Of a stretch of DNA of 64,000 nt, positions 44,815 through 54,736 are shown piece after piece; the first letter of the stretch is position 1; every line of letters begins with the position of its first letter. The stretch lies in the NCBI RefSeq assembly GCF_900102875.1, contig NZ_FNGH01000013.1, forward strand, positions 1-64,000, written 5' to 3'. The notes beneath the pieces are model-generated. The model did not search any database. It saw only the letters and a list, made by a program, of their open reading frames with translations, and was not told where the DNA came from. The stretch is from Franzmannia pantelleriensis. GTDB taxonomy: Bacteria > Pseudomonadota > Gammaproteobacteria > Pseudomonadales > Halomonadaceae. Both the position numbers and the translations under genes were made by a program.

Positions 44815-44820
44815 CGCCCG

Positions 44821-46233
44821 CTACAGCACCGACGGTAGCCAGGTGGCCAGTGCCGGGAACAGCGCCAGTGCCCCCAGCATCGTCAGCTGCAGCAGGATAA
44901 ACGGGATTACGCCGCGGTAGATGGCGGTGGTCGGCACCGAGTCCGGGGTTACGCCGCGCAGATAGAACAGTGCAAAGCCGAACGGCGGCGTCAAGAACGA
45001 GGTCTGCAGGTTGATGGCAATCATGATCCCCAGCCAGATCGGATCGACCCCCATGGCCAGCAGCACCGGCCCGACGATGGGCACCACCACGAAGGTGATC
45101 TCGATGAAGTCGAGGATGAAGCCGAGCAGGAAGATCACCAGCATCACCACCAGGGTGGCGCCGATGACCCCGCCGGGCAGCGCCTCGAACAGTTCGGTGA
45201 CCAGGTGCTCCCCGCCGTAGGCGCGGAACACAAGTGAGAATAGCGCTGCACCGATCAGGATCAGGAATACCATGCTGGTGACATGGGTGGTGGTGCGTGC
45301 CACGTCCTTGAGCACGGGCAGCGACAGGCGACGTTTGGCCAGCGCCAGCACCAAGGCACCGAAGGCCCCCACCGCCGAGGCCTCGGTGGGTGTGGCGAAA
45401 CCGCCGAGGATCGAGCCCAGCACCGCGACGATCAGCAGCACCGGCGGCACCAGTCCCTTGAGCAGCAGCGGCCAGATACTGCCGCGGTGGTCGAGCTCGT
45501 TCATCAATGCCTCGCGGTCGGCGGGCGGCGCGGTTTCGGGCTTGAGCCAGGCCACTGCACTGATGTAGAGAATGTAGGCCACCACCAGGATCAAGCCGGG
45601 AATCAGCGCGCCAATGAACAGGTCGCCCACCGAGAGAGTGCGGGGGCTCCACACGCCCATCGCCAGCTGGGCCTGCTGATAGGCGTTGGAGAGCACGTCG
45701 CCGAGTAGCACTAGGGCGATCGACGGCGGGATGATCTGGCCCAGGGTGCCGGTAGCGCAGATGGTGCCGGTGGCCAGTGCCGGCGAGTAGCCGCGCTTGA
45801 GCATGGTCGGCAGTGACAGCAGCCCCATGGTGACCACGGTGGCCCCGACGATGCCGGTGGAGGCGGCCAGCAGCATGCCGACCAGTACCACCGAGATGCC
45901 CAGCCCGCCGCGAAGCGCGCCGAACAGCAGCGCCATGGCGTCGAGCAGCGTCTCGGCCACCCGTGACTTCTCCAGCAGTACCCCCATCAGCACGAACAGC
46001 GGCACTGCCAGCAAGGTCTGGTTGGTCATGATGCCATAGAGGCGGTTGGGCATGGCCGACATGAAGCGGCCCTCGAAGGGCACCGCCACGCCCAGGCTCT
46101 GTAATGCGAAGCCGAGGCCGGCGAAGGCCAGCGCGGTGCCGGCCAGCGACAGCGCCACCGGGTAGCCCAGCATCAGCACGCCACACACGGCGAAGAACAG
46201 CAGGAACGGCATATACACGAGCACGGCTTCCAC
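44821..46233 (-). CDS. TRAP transporter large permease (DctM type), orphan pair
   Basis: The 470-residue membrane protein has the DctM blocks 'LLFFAVCGVLMLGYPVALSLAGTALAFAGLGFAL', 'LGISVVLVGMLLAASTGIVGATVVTMGLLSLP', 'GTLGQIIPPSIALVLLGDVLSNAY' and 'LVVMLVIFLLGFILDFIEITFVVVPIVGPVLLAMGVDPIWLGIMIAINLQTSFLTPPFG'. It is the longer variant (about 470 residues) found with mannitol/chloroaromatic-type systems. It starts with GTG directly after the dctQ stop. No binding-protein gene lies nearby. Confidence 0.87.
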   Translation of the reverse strand: MEAVLVYMPFLLFFAVCGVLMLGYPVALSLAGTALAFAGLGFALQSLGVAVPFEGRFMSAMPNRLYGIMTNQTLLAVPLFVLMGVLLEKSRVAETLLDAMALLFGALRGGLGISVVLVGMLLAASTGIVGATVVTMGLLSLPTMLKRGYSPALATGTICATGTLGQIIPPSIALVLLGDVLSNAYQQAQLAMGVWSPRTLSVGDLFIGALIPGLILVVAYILYISAVAWLKPETAPPADREALMNELDHRGSIWPLLLKGLVPPVLLIVAVLGSILGGFATPTEASAVGAFGALVLALAKRRLSLPVLKDVARTTTHVTSMVFLILIGAALFSLVFRAYGGEHLVTELFEALPGGVIGATLVVMLVIFLLGFILDFIEITFVVVPIVGPVLLAMGVDPIWLGIMIAINLQTSFLTPPFGFALFYLRGVTPDSVPTTAIYRGVIPFILLQLTMLGALALFPALATWLPSVL

Positions 46234-46785
46234 TTACAGCACCTCCTCGTGCTCGTGGGTTTCTTCGCTGGGCAGGCGCCCGCGCAGGATCAGGATCTGG
46301 CGCCAGGCCTGGGCGATGCCCTGCAGCAGCAGCAGCAGGCACATCAGCGGGATCAGCGTCTTGAGCAGGAACACCGCCGGCAGGCCGCCGTCGGAGGAGC
46401 GCTCGAGGATCGCCCAGCTGCTGGCCACGTAGCGCAGGCTGCCGAGGCCCAGGAACAGCACCACCGGAATCAGCAGTAGCAGGGTGCCGAACAATTCGAT
46501 CCAGGCACGGCCACGGGGCGACATGCGGCGATTGAAGACGTCGACGCGCACATGGCCGTCGTGCTTGAGGGTGTAGGCGGCGGCGAGCATGAACACCATG
46601 GCGTGCATGTACATCACCGACTCCTGCATGACGATGCTGTGCACGTTGAACAGGTAGCGCATCACCACGATGGCGAATTGCACCAGCATCATGACCAGTA
46701 CCAGCCAGGCAATGCTGCGGCCAATCACCTCGGTGAAGGCATCGAGTCGGGACAGCAGCACCGGCTCGCGAGTCGCGCGGCTCAT
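46234..46785 (-). CDS. TRAP transporter small permease (DctQ type), orphan pair
   Basis: The 183-residue protein has four membrane helices and the DctQ signature 'NVHSIVMQESVMYMHAMVFMLAAAYTLKHDGHVRVDVFNRRMSP'. The ATG at 46785 is preceded by GAGAGG; the codon 12 bases earlier is TTG. Its TAA is immediately followed by the GTG of the large permease. The substrate is unknown because the binding protein is missing from the locus. Confidence 0.85.
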   Translation of the reverse strand: MSRATREPVLLSRLDAFTEVIGRSIAWLVLVMMLVQFAIVVMRYLFNVHSIVMQESVMYMHAMVFMLAAAYTLKHDGHVRVDVFNRRMSPRGRAWIELFGTLLLLIPVVLFLGLGSLRYVASSWAILERSSDGGLPAVFLLKTLIPLMCLLLLLQGIAQAWRQILILRGRLPSEETHEHEEVL

Positions 46786-46919
46786 GGGACCTCTCAACGG
46801 TAAACGGTTGTTCTAGCGTGGCGCGCATGATCGCCGATTATGGCGACAAAATCACCTACCATCGCCGCGGACGCCGTCCTCCTCGACGACCTGCCCCGGC
46901 GTCCCTCGCTTGGGGCGGC

Positions 46920-47735
46920 TCACCCCGTTGACTTGATACGCCCCAGGGCCTGCTGGCAGGCCAGCGGCAGGGTCAGATCGACGGCGATCGGCAGGTGGTC
47001 GGAGAACAGCTGGTCGAGGACGCGAACCTCGGTGGTGGCCAGCGACGACGAGAGCAGGATGTGGTCCAGCGCTCGGCGCGGCTGCCACGAGGGATAGCTG
47101 GGCAGCGGTAGCACCGGATGCAGCGGCAGCGAGCGGCAGAAGCGGTCGTGAGTGTGCAACTGCTCGGGGGTGCAGTTGAGATCGCCCATCACCACCACAT
47201 GGCGCAGCGGTGAGATGATCTCGCTGAGGTAGTCGAGCTGGCGCACCCGAGCGCGGTGGCTCAGCGCCAGGTGAGCGACGAACAGGTGCAGGGCGTCGGG
47301 GCCTTCACCATAGCTGGCGTGGATAGCGCCGCGGCCGGGCAGAGGACCGGGCAGGCGATGCTCCTCGATACGCGCCGGCGGCAGCCGTGACAGCAGCCCG
47401 TTGCTGTGCTGGGCGAAGCGCCCCAGGTTGCGGTTGAGCTGCTGAAAGTGATGCGGGAAGCCGGCGCGCCCGGCCAGATACTCGACCTGATTGACGTTGC
47501 CGGAGCGGAAGCTGCCGCCGTCGACTTCCTGCAGGCCAACGATATCGAACTTGCCGAGCACCTCGCTCATCAGGTCGAGGCGCCCGGCGCGCTTGGGGTG
47601 AGGCAGGAAGTGCTGCCAGCTGCGGGTCAGGTAGTGGTGATAGGCCGAGGTGTGGATGCCGACCTGAAGATTGAAGGTCAGCAACCGCAGGTGGCTGGCA
47701 TCGTGGGGACGATGCAGGACATCGGCCTGGCTCAC
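46920..47735 (-). CDS. Endonuclease/exonuclease/phosphatase (EEP) family protein
   Basis: The 271-residue cytosolic protein shows the Mg-dependent EEP fold: 'LRLLTFNLQVG' (Asn), 'IVGLQEVD' (Glu), 'LFVAHLALS' (His), 'VVMGDLNCTPEQL' (Asp-Asn) and the terminal 'FSDHLPIAVDL' (Asp-His). It could act on nucleic acid, phosphoinositides or other phosphodiesters. It starts 2 bases after dsbA. The same neighbour order (EEP, dsbA, cytochrome c4, engB) is found in pseudomonads, so the linkage is old. Confidence 0.82.
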   Translation of the reverse strand: MSQADVLHRPHDASHLRLLTFNLQVGIHTSAYHHYLTRSWQHFLPHPKRAGRLDLMSEVLGKFDIVGLQEVDGGSFRSGNVNQVEYLAGRAGFPHHFQQLNRNLGRFAQHSNGLLSRLPPARIEEHRLPGPLPGRGAIHASYGEGPDALHLFVAHLALSHRARVRQLDYLSEIISPLRHVVVMGDLNCTPEQLHTHDRFCRSLPLHPVLPLPSYPSWQPRRALDHILLSSSLATTEVRVLDQLFSDHLPIAVDLTLPLACQQALGRIKSTG

Positions 47736-47737
47736 GG

Positions 47738-48370
47738 TTACTGGCTCCGCTCTTCGCGCACCATCGCGACCAATGCATCGGCGACCTGGGGCATGTTTTC
47801 CAGACTGCCGGCGCTCGAGGGGCTCACCACGTAGCGGCCATCGATGACCAGCGCGGGGACGCCCATCAGCTCCATGGCGCGCATCCGTGAGTGGGCCTGG
47901 TTGACCTGACTGCGCACGCCGAAGGAGGTCAGCGCCTGGCGCGCCTCGTCTTCGCTGACGCCGTAGTCGCTGAAGAAGGCGGCAATGTCGTCATCCTCGG
48001 TAAGCGCGCGGCCCTGCTCGTGGATGGCATCGAAGATGTCGGCATGGATCTCGTCGATGATGCTCAGCTCCTCGGCAGCGTAGTAGACGGCCGCATGTTT
48101 GTTCCAGTCGCCGCCCATGGTGGCCGGCATGTGGATCACTGCGACGTCGTCTTCGAGTTCATCGAGCCAGGCATTGAGGCTGGCCTGCAGGCGGTTGCAG
48201 TGTGGGCAGCCGTACCAGAATACTTCGGTGACCTCGATCATGTCCTCGTCAACGCGGGTGTCCACCGCTTCGTCGAGCACCTCGTAATGCTGGCCTTCGA
48301 CCAGTTCCTGGGCCGCGACCAGGCCAGACAGACCGAGACCGGCGACGGCTACCATCAACGTCTTGAACAT
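47738..48370 (-). CDS. dsbA: Thiol:disulfide interchange protein DsbA
   Basis: The 210-residue periplasmic oxidase has a signal peptide (about 1-20) and a thioredoxin fold with a helical insert. The active site CPHC is at residues 55-58 ('EVFWYGCPHCNRLQ') and the cis-proline loop is 'ELMGVPALVIDGRYVV'. It introduces disulfides into exported proteins. It is flanked by the EEP gene downstream and cytochrome c4 upstream (189-base gap with two hairpins). Confidence 0.92.
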   Translation of the reverse strand: MFKTLMVAVAGLGLSGLVAAQELVEGQHYEVLDEAVDTRVDEDMIEVTEVFWYGCPHCNRLQASLNAWLDELEDDVAVIHMPATMGGDWNKHAAVYYAAEELSIIDEIHADIFDAIHEQGRALTEDDDIAAFFSDYGVSEDEARQALTSFGVRSQVNQAHSRMRAMELMGVPALVIDGRYVVSPSSAGSLENMPQVADALVAMVREERSQ

Positions 48371-48491
48371 GCGTAGTTTCTCCTTGGCATACAGCGCGTA
48401 GGGCCCGTCAGGTTGGGCGCCACCCTTTGAGCGACTCGCCCGGGCAGGGTTCCCGAGCCATGATGCAGCAAATCGTCATGCGGTAAAACGC

Positions 48492-48537
48492 TGAAGGCGG
48501 CCGCAGGCCGCCTTCAAGGGTCTCGCCAGGGCGAGAC
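48492..48537. terminator. Two tandem hairpins between cytochrome c4 and dsbA
   Basis: TGAAGGCGGCC (48492-48502) pairs with 48506-48516 around a 3-base loop. GTCTCGCC (48520-48527) pairs with 48530-48537 around a 2-base loop. They follow the cytochrome c4 stop on the minus strand and likely limit read-through into dsbA, though no U-run is present. Confidence 0.55.
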
Positions 48538-48559
48538 GTGACACCGTGCCGCAGGTGGC

Positions 48560-49180
48560 TCAGTCGTGCAGGCCGTAAAGGTAGTTGGCGACCGCTTCCA
48601 TGTCGGCATCGCTCATCTTGGCGGCGATGTCACGCATCATGTTGTTGGGGTCGTTGGCACGCTCGCCGGCAGCGAAGTCCTGTAGTGTCGACACGGTGTA
48701 GTCGGGGAACTGGCCCGCGAGACCCGGGTAGACGGCGCTGCCGATGCCCTCGCCGGTAGGCGTGTGGCAGGCGGCACAGCTGGGAATGCCCTTGGCCATG
48801 TCGCCGCCGCGGTAGAGCTCTTCACCGCGGGCCAGCAGCTCGGCGTCGTCATCGGCTTGGCCGATATTGGCGTCCTGCTCGGCGTAGAACGCCGCTACGT
48901 CCCAGGCGTCCTGGTCGGAGTAGTCGTCGACCTGGCCGACCATCTGAGCGACCTCACGATTGCCGTCACGGATATCCATGATCTGCTTGGCGAGGTAGGA
49001 GGCCTGCTGGCCGGCCAGATGCGGGAAGGAGGCCGACGGGCTGATGCCCTCCTGGCCATGACAGGCGGCACAGGTGCCGGCCAGCTCCTGGCCTGCGGCC
49101 GGATCGCCTTCGATTTCTTCTGCGTGGGCCACGCCAACGGCGCCCATGGTAATTGCCAGGCTTGCCAGTAACTTTCTCAT
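48560..49180 (-). CDS. Dihaem cytochrome c4
   Basis: The 206-residue periplasmic protein has a signal peptide (about 1-20, ends AHA) and two similar cytochrome c domains. The haem sites are CAACH at 37-41 and 135-139. Axial methionines are expected in 'QIMDI' or 'AQMVGQ' of domain 1 and '[16 protein letters not shown]' of domain 2. Cytochrome c4 passes electrons to terminal oxidases. It is divergent from engB with a 277-bp gap in which I see no clear operator. Confidence 0.92.
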   Translation of the reverse strand: MRKLLASLAITMGAVGVAHAEEIEGDPAAGQELAGTCAACHGQEGISPSASFPHLAGQQASYLAKQIMDIRDGNREVAQMVGQVDDYSDQDAWDVAAFYAEQDANIGQADDDAELLARGEELYRGGDMAKGIPSCAACHTPTGEGIGSAVYPGLAGQFPDYTVSTLQDFAAGERANDPNNMMRDIAAKMSDADMEAVANYLYGLHD

Positions 49181-49457
49181 CGCTAATCCACTATGCCGTT
49201 TCGTTGTTTACCGGTACGCACCCTGGGTGCCGCCCGGGCCCGCGGTGACCGCAGCCGAGCCCGCCAGTCGCACGACAGCCATGCCGAAAGTGGGCAGGTC
49301 GCTGTCGACGAGAGCACGGTGGTACACTAGCGTGCCCCAGGTCGCAGACAAAAGACACCGCATTATAACGAATCCGCCCGATAACGTGAATGCGGCTGCA
49401 CTGCGGCGTGCGCCATCAATCGTCGTATACCGGCCCCAGACAGGATCTCGCTGCCCC

Positions 49458-50066
49458 ATGTCGCGCCTCAATTACCAGACTGCCCGCTTCCTTACCAGTG
49501 CCCCGACCCTGGCGCAGTGCCCCCTCGACGCCGGTGCGGAGGTCGCCTTCGCCGGCCGTTCCAACGCCGGCAAGTCGAGTGCCATCAATGCCATGACCCA
49601 GCAGAAAGCGCTGGCGCGGACCTCCAAGACCCCCGGTCGCACCCAACTGATCAACTTCTTTTCGCTGGCCGGCGGCGAATCCCAGCGGTTGGTCGACCTG
49701 CCCGGCTACGGCTACGCCAAGGTGCCGGAGAAGGTCAAGCTCGAGTGGCAGCGTCACCTCGCCGACTACCTGCGTAATCGCCAGTCGCTGCGCGGCCTGG
49801 TGCTGGTGATGGACGTGCGCCATCCGCTCAGTGAGTTCGACGAGATGATGCTCGGCTGGGCCGACGAGCAGGACATGGCGGTGCACATCCTGTTGACCAA
49901 GGCCGACAAGCTCAAGAGCGGCGCGGCCAAGAACGAGCTGCAAAAGGTGCGCGGGCGACTGCGCGAATGGGAAGACCTGGTCAGCGTACAGCTGTTCTCG
50001 TCGCTCAAGCGCGAAGGCGTCGCCGAGGCCCAGGCGCGGCTCGATGAGTGGCTGCTGGGTGACTAA
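49458..50066 (+). CDS. engB: Ribosome-biogenesis GTPase EngB (YihA/YsxC)
   Basis: The 202-residue GTPase has G1 GRSNAGKSS (33-41), G2 threonine in '[14 protein letters not shown]', G3 '[11 protein letters not shown]', and G4 'LLTKADKL'. These are hallmarks of EngB, which is needed for 50S subunit assembly. The ATG at 49458 fits the family start '[12 protein letters not shown]'; the long frame upstream is not conserved. Its last 4 bases overlap the convergent HAD-hydrolase stop. Confidence 0.93.
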   Translation: MSRLNYQTARFLTSAPTLAQCPLDAGAEVAFAGRSNAGKSSAINAMTQQKALARTSKTPGRTQLINFFSLAGGESQRLVDLPGYGYAKVPEKVKLEWQRHLADYLRNRQSLRGLVLVMDVRHPLSEFDEMMLGWADEQDMAVHILLTKADKLKSGAAKNELQKVRGRLREWEDLVSVQLFSSLKREGVAEAQARLDEWLLGD

Positions 50067-50800
50067 TCCAGCCGAGCCAGCAGCGCTGGCAGCTCGCTGA
50101 CGTGGCCTAGGCGATGGACCCCCGGCGGTAACCGGGTGGCGCCCTCGTCGCGGGCATCGATCCACGCCACCCGCATGCCCAGCCGCTGAGCCGGCAGAAC
50201 ATCCTCGCGCCAGGAGTCGCCGACGTGTAGCGCCCGCGACGGGCGACTGCCGAGACGTGCCAGCGCCGCCAGGAAGGGGCGTGCATCGGGCTTGGGCGCG
50301 AGCATTTCGCCGGCGAGAATGGCTACCGGGAAGTGGTGCCCCAGCGGCAGGCGGGCGATGTCCACGTTACCGTTAGTGATACTGGCCAGCCGGTAGCGCT
50401 GGCTCAGGGCCGTAAGCAGGGCGTCGACCTCCGCATAGGGCTCCACCTGGTGGCGCAGCGCCATGAAGCGCTCCATGGCGCGTGCCGCCCAGTGGCCGGC
50501 GTCCTCCTGCCCCAGCCCGTACTCCATTAATAGCTCGGTAAGCGCGCGCTGGCGAATCCAGGTGAAGTCGCCACGCCGCAGCGGGTGCGCGCGAGCCAGC
50601 TGCTGACGTCGGGCGACGAAGCTCTCCAGCGGGAAGCGCTGGGTGAAACCGGCGCGGGGCGTTTCGCTACGCTGGGTCAGCCATGCGGCCAGGGCTTCGT
50701 CGAGCCAGGCGTAGTGCCCGCTCTCGGTGCGCTGCATCACGCTGCGGTTGTCCCACAGGGTATCGTCGAGGTCGAAGGTCAGCGCATCGATGGTCGGCAT
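50063..50800 (-). CDS. HAD-superfamily hydrolase (YigB-like)
   Basis: The 245-residue protein has the HAD motifs DLDDTLWDN (motif I, near residue 9), 'ASITNGN' (motif II), a lysine in '[10 protein letters not shown]' and '[25 protein letters not shown]' (motif IV), with a helical cap. It sits directly downstream of xerC, as yigB (FMN/sugar phosphatase) does in enteric bacteria. This supports a YigB-like role, but the substrate is inferred only from context. It closes the lptM-lysA-dapF-DUF484-xerC operon and is convergent with engB. Confidence 0.82.
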   Translation of the reverse strand: MPTIDALTFDLDDTLWDNRSVMQRTESGHYAWLDEALAAWLTQRSETPRAGFTQRFPLESFVARRQQLARAHPLRRGDFTWIRQRALTELLMEYGLGQEDAGHWAARAMERFMALRHQVEPYAEVDALLTALSQRYRLASITNGNVDIARLPLGHHFPVAILAGEMLAPKPDARPFLAALARLGSRPSRALHVGDSWREDVLPAQRLGMRVAWIDARDEGATRLPPGVHRLGHVSELPALLARLD

Positions 50801-50810
50801 GGCAGGTGTC

Positions 50811-51728
50811 TCAGGAGCTGGCGTCAGGCGTGTCATGGCGGCGCTTGGCGCGGGGGTGGGCGGCGTCATAGCTGGCAGCCAGGTGCTGCCAGTCGAGCCG
50901 CGTATAGACCTGGGTGGTGGAGAGGTTGGCGTGGCCCAGCAGTTCCTGTACCGCGCGCAGGTCCTGGCTCGACTCCAGCAGGTGGCTGGCGAAGGAGTGA
51001 CGCAGGCGGTGGGGGTGCAGGTGCTCCGGCAGGCCGCGCTGGCGGGCCAGGGCAGCAAGGCGCAGTTGGATCGCCCGATGCCCGAGTCGCGCCCCACGCT
51101 GGCCGACGAACAGCGCGGCTTCAGCGTCGCCGGCCAACTGGCTGCGCACCGCCAGCCAAGCGTCGAGTGCCTGGCGCGCGCGCTGGCCGACCGGCACCTG
51201 GCGTGGTTTGCCGCCCTTGCCGACGACCCGCACCCGCTGGGCCTGTAGCTGGTCGATATCCAGCGCCGCGAGTTCGGCCAGGCGCAGGCCGCTGGAGTAG
51301 AGCAGCTCGAGCATGGCCTGGTCGCGGTGTGCCAGCGGCGAGCCATCGTGGGGCGTGTCGAGGAAGCGGCTGAGCAGGTCGACGTCGACCGGGCGCGGCA
51401 GGTGACGGGGTTGGCGCGGCGCCTGGGTCAGGCTCACCGGATTGTGGGCCAGCACGCTGCGATGCACCAGGTGATCGGCAAAGCGCGACAGCGCTGCCCG
51501 GCGCCGGGCCAGACTGCGGGCGGCCAGGCCACGGCTGCGCTCGGCGCCGAGGAAGCGGCGTACCAGGGCTAGCTCGAGGGCCCCCCAGCCGGCCAGGCCT
51601 TCTGCCTCGGCAAACTCCGTCAGCGCGGCCAGATCGCGACGATAGGCGTCGACGGTGGCCGGGCTGGCGTGGGTGGCCAGTTCAGCCAGGAAGGCCGCGA
51701 CGTCATCCTGCAGGTCGCTATTGCTCAC
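50811..51728 (-). CDS. xerC: Tyrosine recombinase XerC
   Basis: The 305-residue recombinase has an N-terminal SAM-like core-binding domain (about 1-105) and a catalytic domain. R149 lies in 'SSGLRLAELAALD', H240 and R243 in 'HPHRLRHSFASHLLE', H266 in 'LLGHANLSTTQVYTRL' and the nucleophile is Y275. With XerD it resolves chromosome dimers at dif. It overlaps DUF484 by 4 bases and is separated from the HAD gene by 10 bases, in the dapF-DUF484-xerC order conserved in gammaproteobacteria. Confidence 0.93.
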   Translation of the reverse strand: MSNSDLQDDVAAFLAELATHASPATVDAYRRDLAALTEFAEAEGLAGWGALELALVRRFLGAERSRGLAARSLARRRAALSRFADHLVHRSVLAHNPVSLTQAPRQPRHLPRPVDVDLLSRFLDTPHDGSPLAHRDQAMLELLYSSGLRLAELAALDIDQLQAQRVRVVGKGGKPRQVPVGQRARQALDAWLAVRSQLAGDAEAALFVGQRGARLGHRAIQLRLAALARQRGLPEHLHPHRLRHSFASHLLESSQDLRAVQELLGHANLSTTQVYTRLDWQHLAASYDAAHPRAKRRHDTPDASS

Positions 51729-52441
51729 GCTGCCGGTCCATGACGTACCAGCAACCGTGCGACTACGTCACCGAGGTACTCGGTGAACAGGGTGTCGAGG
51801 CTGGCGCGGAAGTGCTCCGGGTCGCTGCTGGCGAGCACCAGATAGCCGAGCGGTTCGCCCAGTGAGAGTCGCGAGATGGCGCAGGAGCCGGGCTGTTCCG
51901 GGGGCGGCAGGTGCGGCAGAAGCCGCTTCCAGTCGGTCACCGTGAGTCGCGTGCAGCGGCTGGTGCGGCCATCGAGCAGTGCCGCCAGACGAGTGCCAGC
52001 GGCGTCGTCGAGAACGTGACGCGGTGGCTGCGGCGGATGCGGCTCACGATCGGTGAGGCTAGCTGGGCACCACAGCGCCACCGCTGGGGTACGAAAGCGC
52101 TCGGCCAACTGGGTAGCCAGCGCCTGGCCCATGGCGTCGTTGTCCTCGGCCTCGAGCAGCGCCAGCACCATTTCGCGGATGCGTCGGTACTGGGCCTCGT
52201 TGTGCCGCGCCGACTCGAGCAGCTGCTCCAGCCGCCATTCGGCGCTTTCGGCGCGCTCGCGTAGGTCGTGCACCAGCCGTTCGAGCAGCGAGGTGGCCCC
52301 CCGTGCCTCGGGGTGCGGTACCTTGAGCTGCTGTAGCAGGCCTTCACGACCCACGAAGAAGTCGGGGTGCCGCGCCAACCACTCGGCGACGCGCTCGGGG
52401 GCCAGCGTCTGGCGCGGTTCGGGGGCCGGGGCTCGAGCCAT
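51725..52441 (-). CDS. DUF484 family protein
   Basis: The 238-residue protein has the DUF484 start 'VAEWLARHPDFFVGREGLLQQLKVPHPEARGATSLLERLVHDLRERAESAEWRLEQLLESARHNE' (about 17-80). A GAF-like C-terminal half follows. The family has no known reaction; it is nearly always found between dapF and xerC, as here. It overlaps xerC by 4 bases and lies 38 bases after dapF. Confidence 0.85.
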   Translation of the reverse strand: MARAPAPEPRQTLAPERVAEWLARHPDFFVGREGLLQQLKVPHPEARGATSLLERLVHDLRERAESAEWRLEQLLESARHNEAQYRRIREMVLALLEAEDNDAMGQALATQLAERFRTPAVALWCPASLTDREPHPPQPPRHVLDDAAGTRLAALLDGRTSRCTRLTVTDWKRLLPHLPPPEQPGSCAISRLSLGEPLGYLVLASSDPEHFRASLDTLFTEYLGDVVARLLVRHGPAA

Positions 52442-52479
52442 ACGGGACTCCTTCTATCGCTGCAGGATGGACGCGGCGC

Positions 52480-53313
52480 TCAGGTCAGCGCTACCCGGCC
52501 GTCGAAGACCCGGGTCGCGGGGCCGGTCATGATCAGGCTGGCCTCGTTGCCGGGCCATTCGATGCTAAGGGTGCCCCCCGGCAGGTGCACGGTCACTGGG
52601 CTTTCGAGGATGCCCTGGCGGATGCCGCAGGCTACCGCCGCGCAGGCGCCGGTACCGCAGGCCAGGGTCTCGCCGCTGCCGCGCTCGAAGACCCGTAGGC
52701 GGATTTCATGCGGCGATACGACCTGCATGAAGCCGGCGTTGACCCGCTGTGGGAAGCGCGGGTGGCGCTCGATGGCTGGGCCAAGGCGTGCCACCGGGGC
52801 GGCATCGACGCTGTCGACGCGCACGACTGCATGGGGGTTGCCCATCGACACCGCGCCGATCTGCAGCTGCTCGCCCTCGACCTCCAGCGGGTAGTGAAGG
52901 CGCTCCTCGGCGGCATCGAAGGGAATCGCTGCCGGCGCGAAGCGGGGGGCGCCCATGTCGACGCTGACCCGACCGTCGTTTTCCACGACCAGGGTCAGCG
53001 GGCCGCCCTGAGTCTCGACGTGGATCTCGTGCTTGTGGGTCAGACGCTGGTCGCGTACGAAGCGCGCAAAACAGCGTGCGCCATTGCCGCAGTTTTCCAC
53101 TTCGCTGCCGTCGGCGTTGAAGATCCGATAGCGGAAGTCCATGTCCGGGTCGTTGGGCGGCTCGACGATCAGCAGCTGGTCGAAACCGATGCCGAGGTGG
53201 CGGTCGCCGAGCTGACGAATCTGCTCGTCGCGCAACCGCGCACGTTGGGTGACCAGGTCGACGACCATGAAGTCGTTGCCCAGTCCGTGCATCTTGGTGA
53301 AGTGCAGCAGCAT
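52480..53313 (-). CDS. dapF: Diaminopimelate epimerase
   Basis: The 277-residue enzyme interconverts LL- and meso-diaminopimelate for lysine and peptidoglycan synthesis. Its catalytic cysteines are C75 in '[20 protein letters not shown]' and C219 in '[17 protein letters not shown]'. The N-terminus '[15 protein letters not shown]' is the usual one. Its ATG overlaps the lysA TGA by one base (TGATG), so it is probably translated by re-initiation. Confidence 0.94.
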   Translation of the reverse strand: MLLHFTKMHGLGNDFMVVDLVTQRARLRDEQIRQLGDRHLGIGFDQLLIVEPPNDPDMDFRYRIFNADGSEVENCGNGARCFARFVRDQRLTHKHEIHVETQGGPLTLVVENDGRVSVDMGAPRFAPAAIPFDAAEERLHYPLEVEGEQLQIGAVSMGNPHAVVRVDSVDAAPVARLGPAIERHPRFPQRVNAGFMQVVSPHEIRLRVFERGSGETLACGTGACAAVACGIRQGILESPVTVHLPGGTLSIEWPGNEASLIMTGPATRVFDGRVALT

Positions 53314-54590
53314 CAGCGCCCCTCCTCGGTCTCGGGCAGCAGTGATTCACCTGCCCACAGATCACTCAGGCGCTCGCGGCGGCGCACCAGATGAAGCTTG
53401 TCACCGTCGACCATCACTTCGGCGGGGCGCGGACGGCTATTGTAGTTGGAGGCCATCACGAAGCCGTAGGCCCCCGCCGAGCGTACCGCCAGGAGGTCGC
53501 CGTCGGCGATCGCCAGTTCGCGCTCCTTGCCGAGGAAATCGCCGGTTTCACAGACTGGACCCACCACGTCATAAGTGCCGGTGTCGCGGGGCTGGCGGGT
53601 ATCGACCGGCAGGATCGCCTGCCATGCCTGGTAAAGGGAGGGACGAATCAGATCGTTCATGCCGGCGTCGACGATGGCGAAGCTCTTCTCTTCGCCGGGC
53701 TTGAGAAACTCGACCCGCGTCAGCAGCACGCCGGCGTTGGCGGCGATGGAGCGACCCGGCTCGAACAGCAGCGTCAGCTGCTCGCCGCCCTGCCACTGGG
53801 ATAGCCGTTCGAGCAGCGAGGCGGCATAGTCGAACGGTGCCGGGGGGCGCTCATCGCGATAGGGCACGCCGAGGCCGCCCCCCAGGTCGAGGTGCTCGAC
53901 CTCGATGCCACGCGTCTTGAGCGTGTCGAGCAGCAGCAGCAGCCGGTCGAGAGCGTCGAGGAAGGGGGACAGCTCGGTGAGCTGCGAGCCGATATGGCAG
54001 TCGAGGCCGACCACCTTGACGTTGGGCAGTGCCGCGGCGCGCTCGTAGACCGTCAGCGCTTCGTCCACCGGAATGCCGAACTTGTTGGCCTTGAGGCCGG
54101 TGGAAATATAGGGGTGCGTCTTGGCGTCGACATCGGGATTGACCCGCAGCGACACCGGCGCGATCTTGCCCAGGCCGCCGGCCACGGCGTCGAGGCGCTC
54201 CAGCTCCGGCAGCGACTCGACGTTGAAGCACTTGATGTCGACTTCCAGCGCGCGGGCCAGCTCGTTCTCCTGCTTGGCGACGCCGGAGAACACCACCTTG
54301 GCGGGGTCGCCACCGGCCGCCAGTACGCGCTCCAGCTCGCCTACCGACACGATGTCGAAGCCGGCGCCGAGGCGCGCCAGCAGGCCCAGCACCGCCAGGT
54401 TGGAGTTGGCCTTGACCGCATAGCAGATCAGGTGTGGATGACTGCCCAGCGCCTCGCTGTAGGCGCGGAAGTGGCGCTCCAGGGTAGCCCGGGAGTAGAC
54501 GTAGCAGGGGGTGCCGATACGCTCGGCGACCTGCATCAGCGGCACGTCCTCGGCGTACATCACCCCGTCGCGGTATTCGAAATGGTCCAT
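53313..54590 (-). CDS. lysA: Diaminopimelate decarboxylase
   Basis: The 425-residue PLP enzyme converts meso-diaminopimelate to lysine. It has the fold-type III barrel with the PLP lysine K60 in '[11 protein letters not shown]', '[12 protein letters not shown]', '[11 protein letters not shown]', '[17 protein letters not shown]' and the C-terminal '[46 protein letters not shown]'. It begins 2 bases after lptM and runs into dapF, so lysine and cell-wall precursor supply are made from one transcript. Confidence 0.95.
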   Translation of the reverse strand: MDHFEYRDGVMYAEDVPLMQVAERIGTPCYVYSRATLERHFRAYSEALGSHPHLICYAVKANSNLAVLGLLARLGAGFDIVSVGELERVLAAGGDPAKVVFSGVAKQENELARALEVDIKCFNVESLPELERLDAVAGGLGKIAPVSLRVNPDVDAKTHPYISTGLKANKFGIPVDEALTVYERAAALPNVKVVGLDCHIGSQLTELSPFLDALDRLLLLLDTLKTRGIEVEHLDLGGGLGVPYRDERPPAPFDYAASLLERLSQWQGGEQLTLLFEPGRSIAANAGVLLTRVEFLKPGEEKSFAIVDAGMNDLIRPSLYQAWQAILPVDTRQPRDTGTYDVVGPVCETGDFLGKERELAIADGDLLAVRSAGAYGFVMASNYNSRPRPAEVMVDGDKLHLVRRRERLSDLWAGESLLPETEEGR

Positions 54591-54592
54591 GC

Positions 54593-54736
54593 TCAGCTCT
54601 CGTCGTCGGGCGTGGCGTCGGCCGGGTCGCCGTAGCGCTCGGCGGCCTGTTCATCGTCGGGCATATACAGCGGGCCTTTCTGGCCGCAGCCGGCCAGCAG
54701 CAGCACCAGGGCGCACATGGCGAGGCGCGCGATCAT
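54593..54736 (-). CDS. lptM: Small lipoprotein LptM (YifL-like)
   Basis: This 47-residue lipoprotein has a hydrophobic signal and the lipobox LLAGC (residues 13-17), followed by GQKGPLYMP, the conserved core of the YifL family. The rest is acidic. LptM in E. coli promotes maturation of the LptDE outer-membrane LPS translocon. Its ATG overlaps the argH stop as ATGA, and lysA begins 2 bases after its stop. Confidence 0.85.
   Translation of the reverse strand: MIARLAMCALVLLLAGCGQKGPLYMPDDEQAAERYGDPADATPDDES

Noticed and set aside
49074-49457. A 128-residue N-terminal extension of EngB.
   Set aside because: It overlaps the divergent cytochrome c4 gene and the promoter region and shows no GTPase-family sequence. 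The conserved protein starts at 49458.
50801-51346. A 182-residue N-terminal extension of the HAD hydrolase.
   Set aside because: The extension runs out of frame through xerC on the same strand. The HAD motif DLDDT sits right after the ATG at 50800, the natural start.
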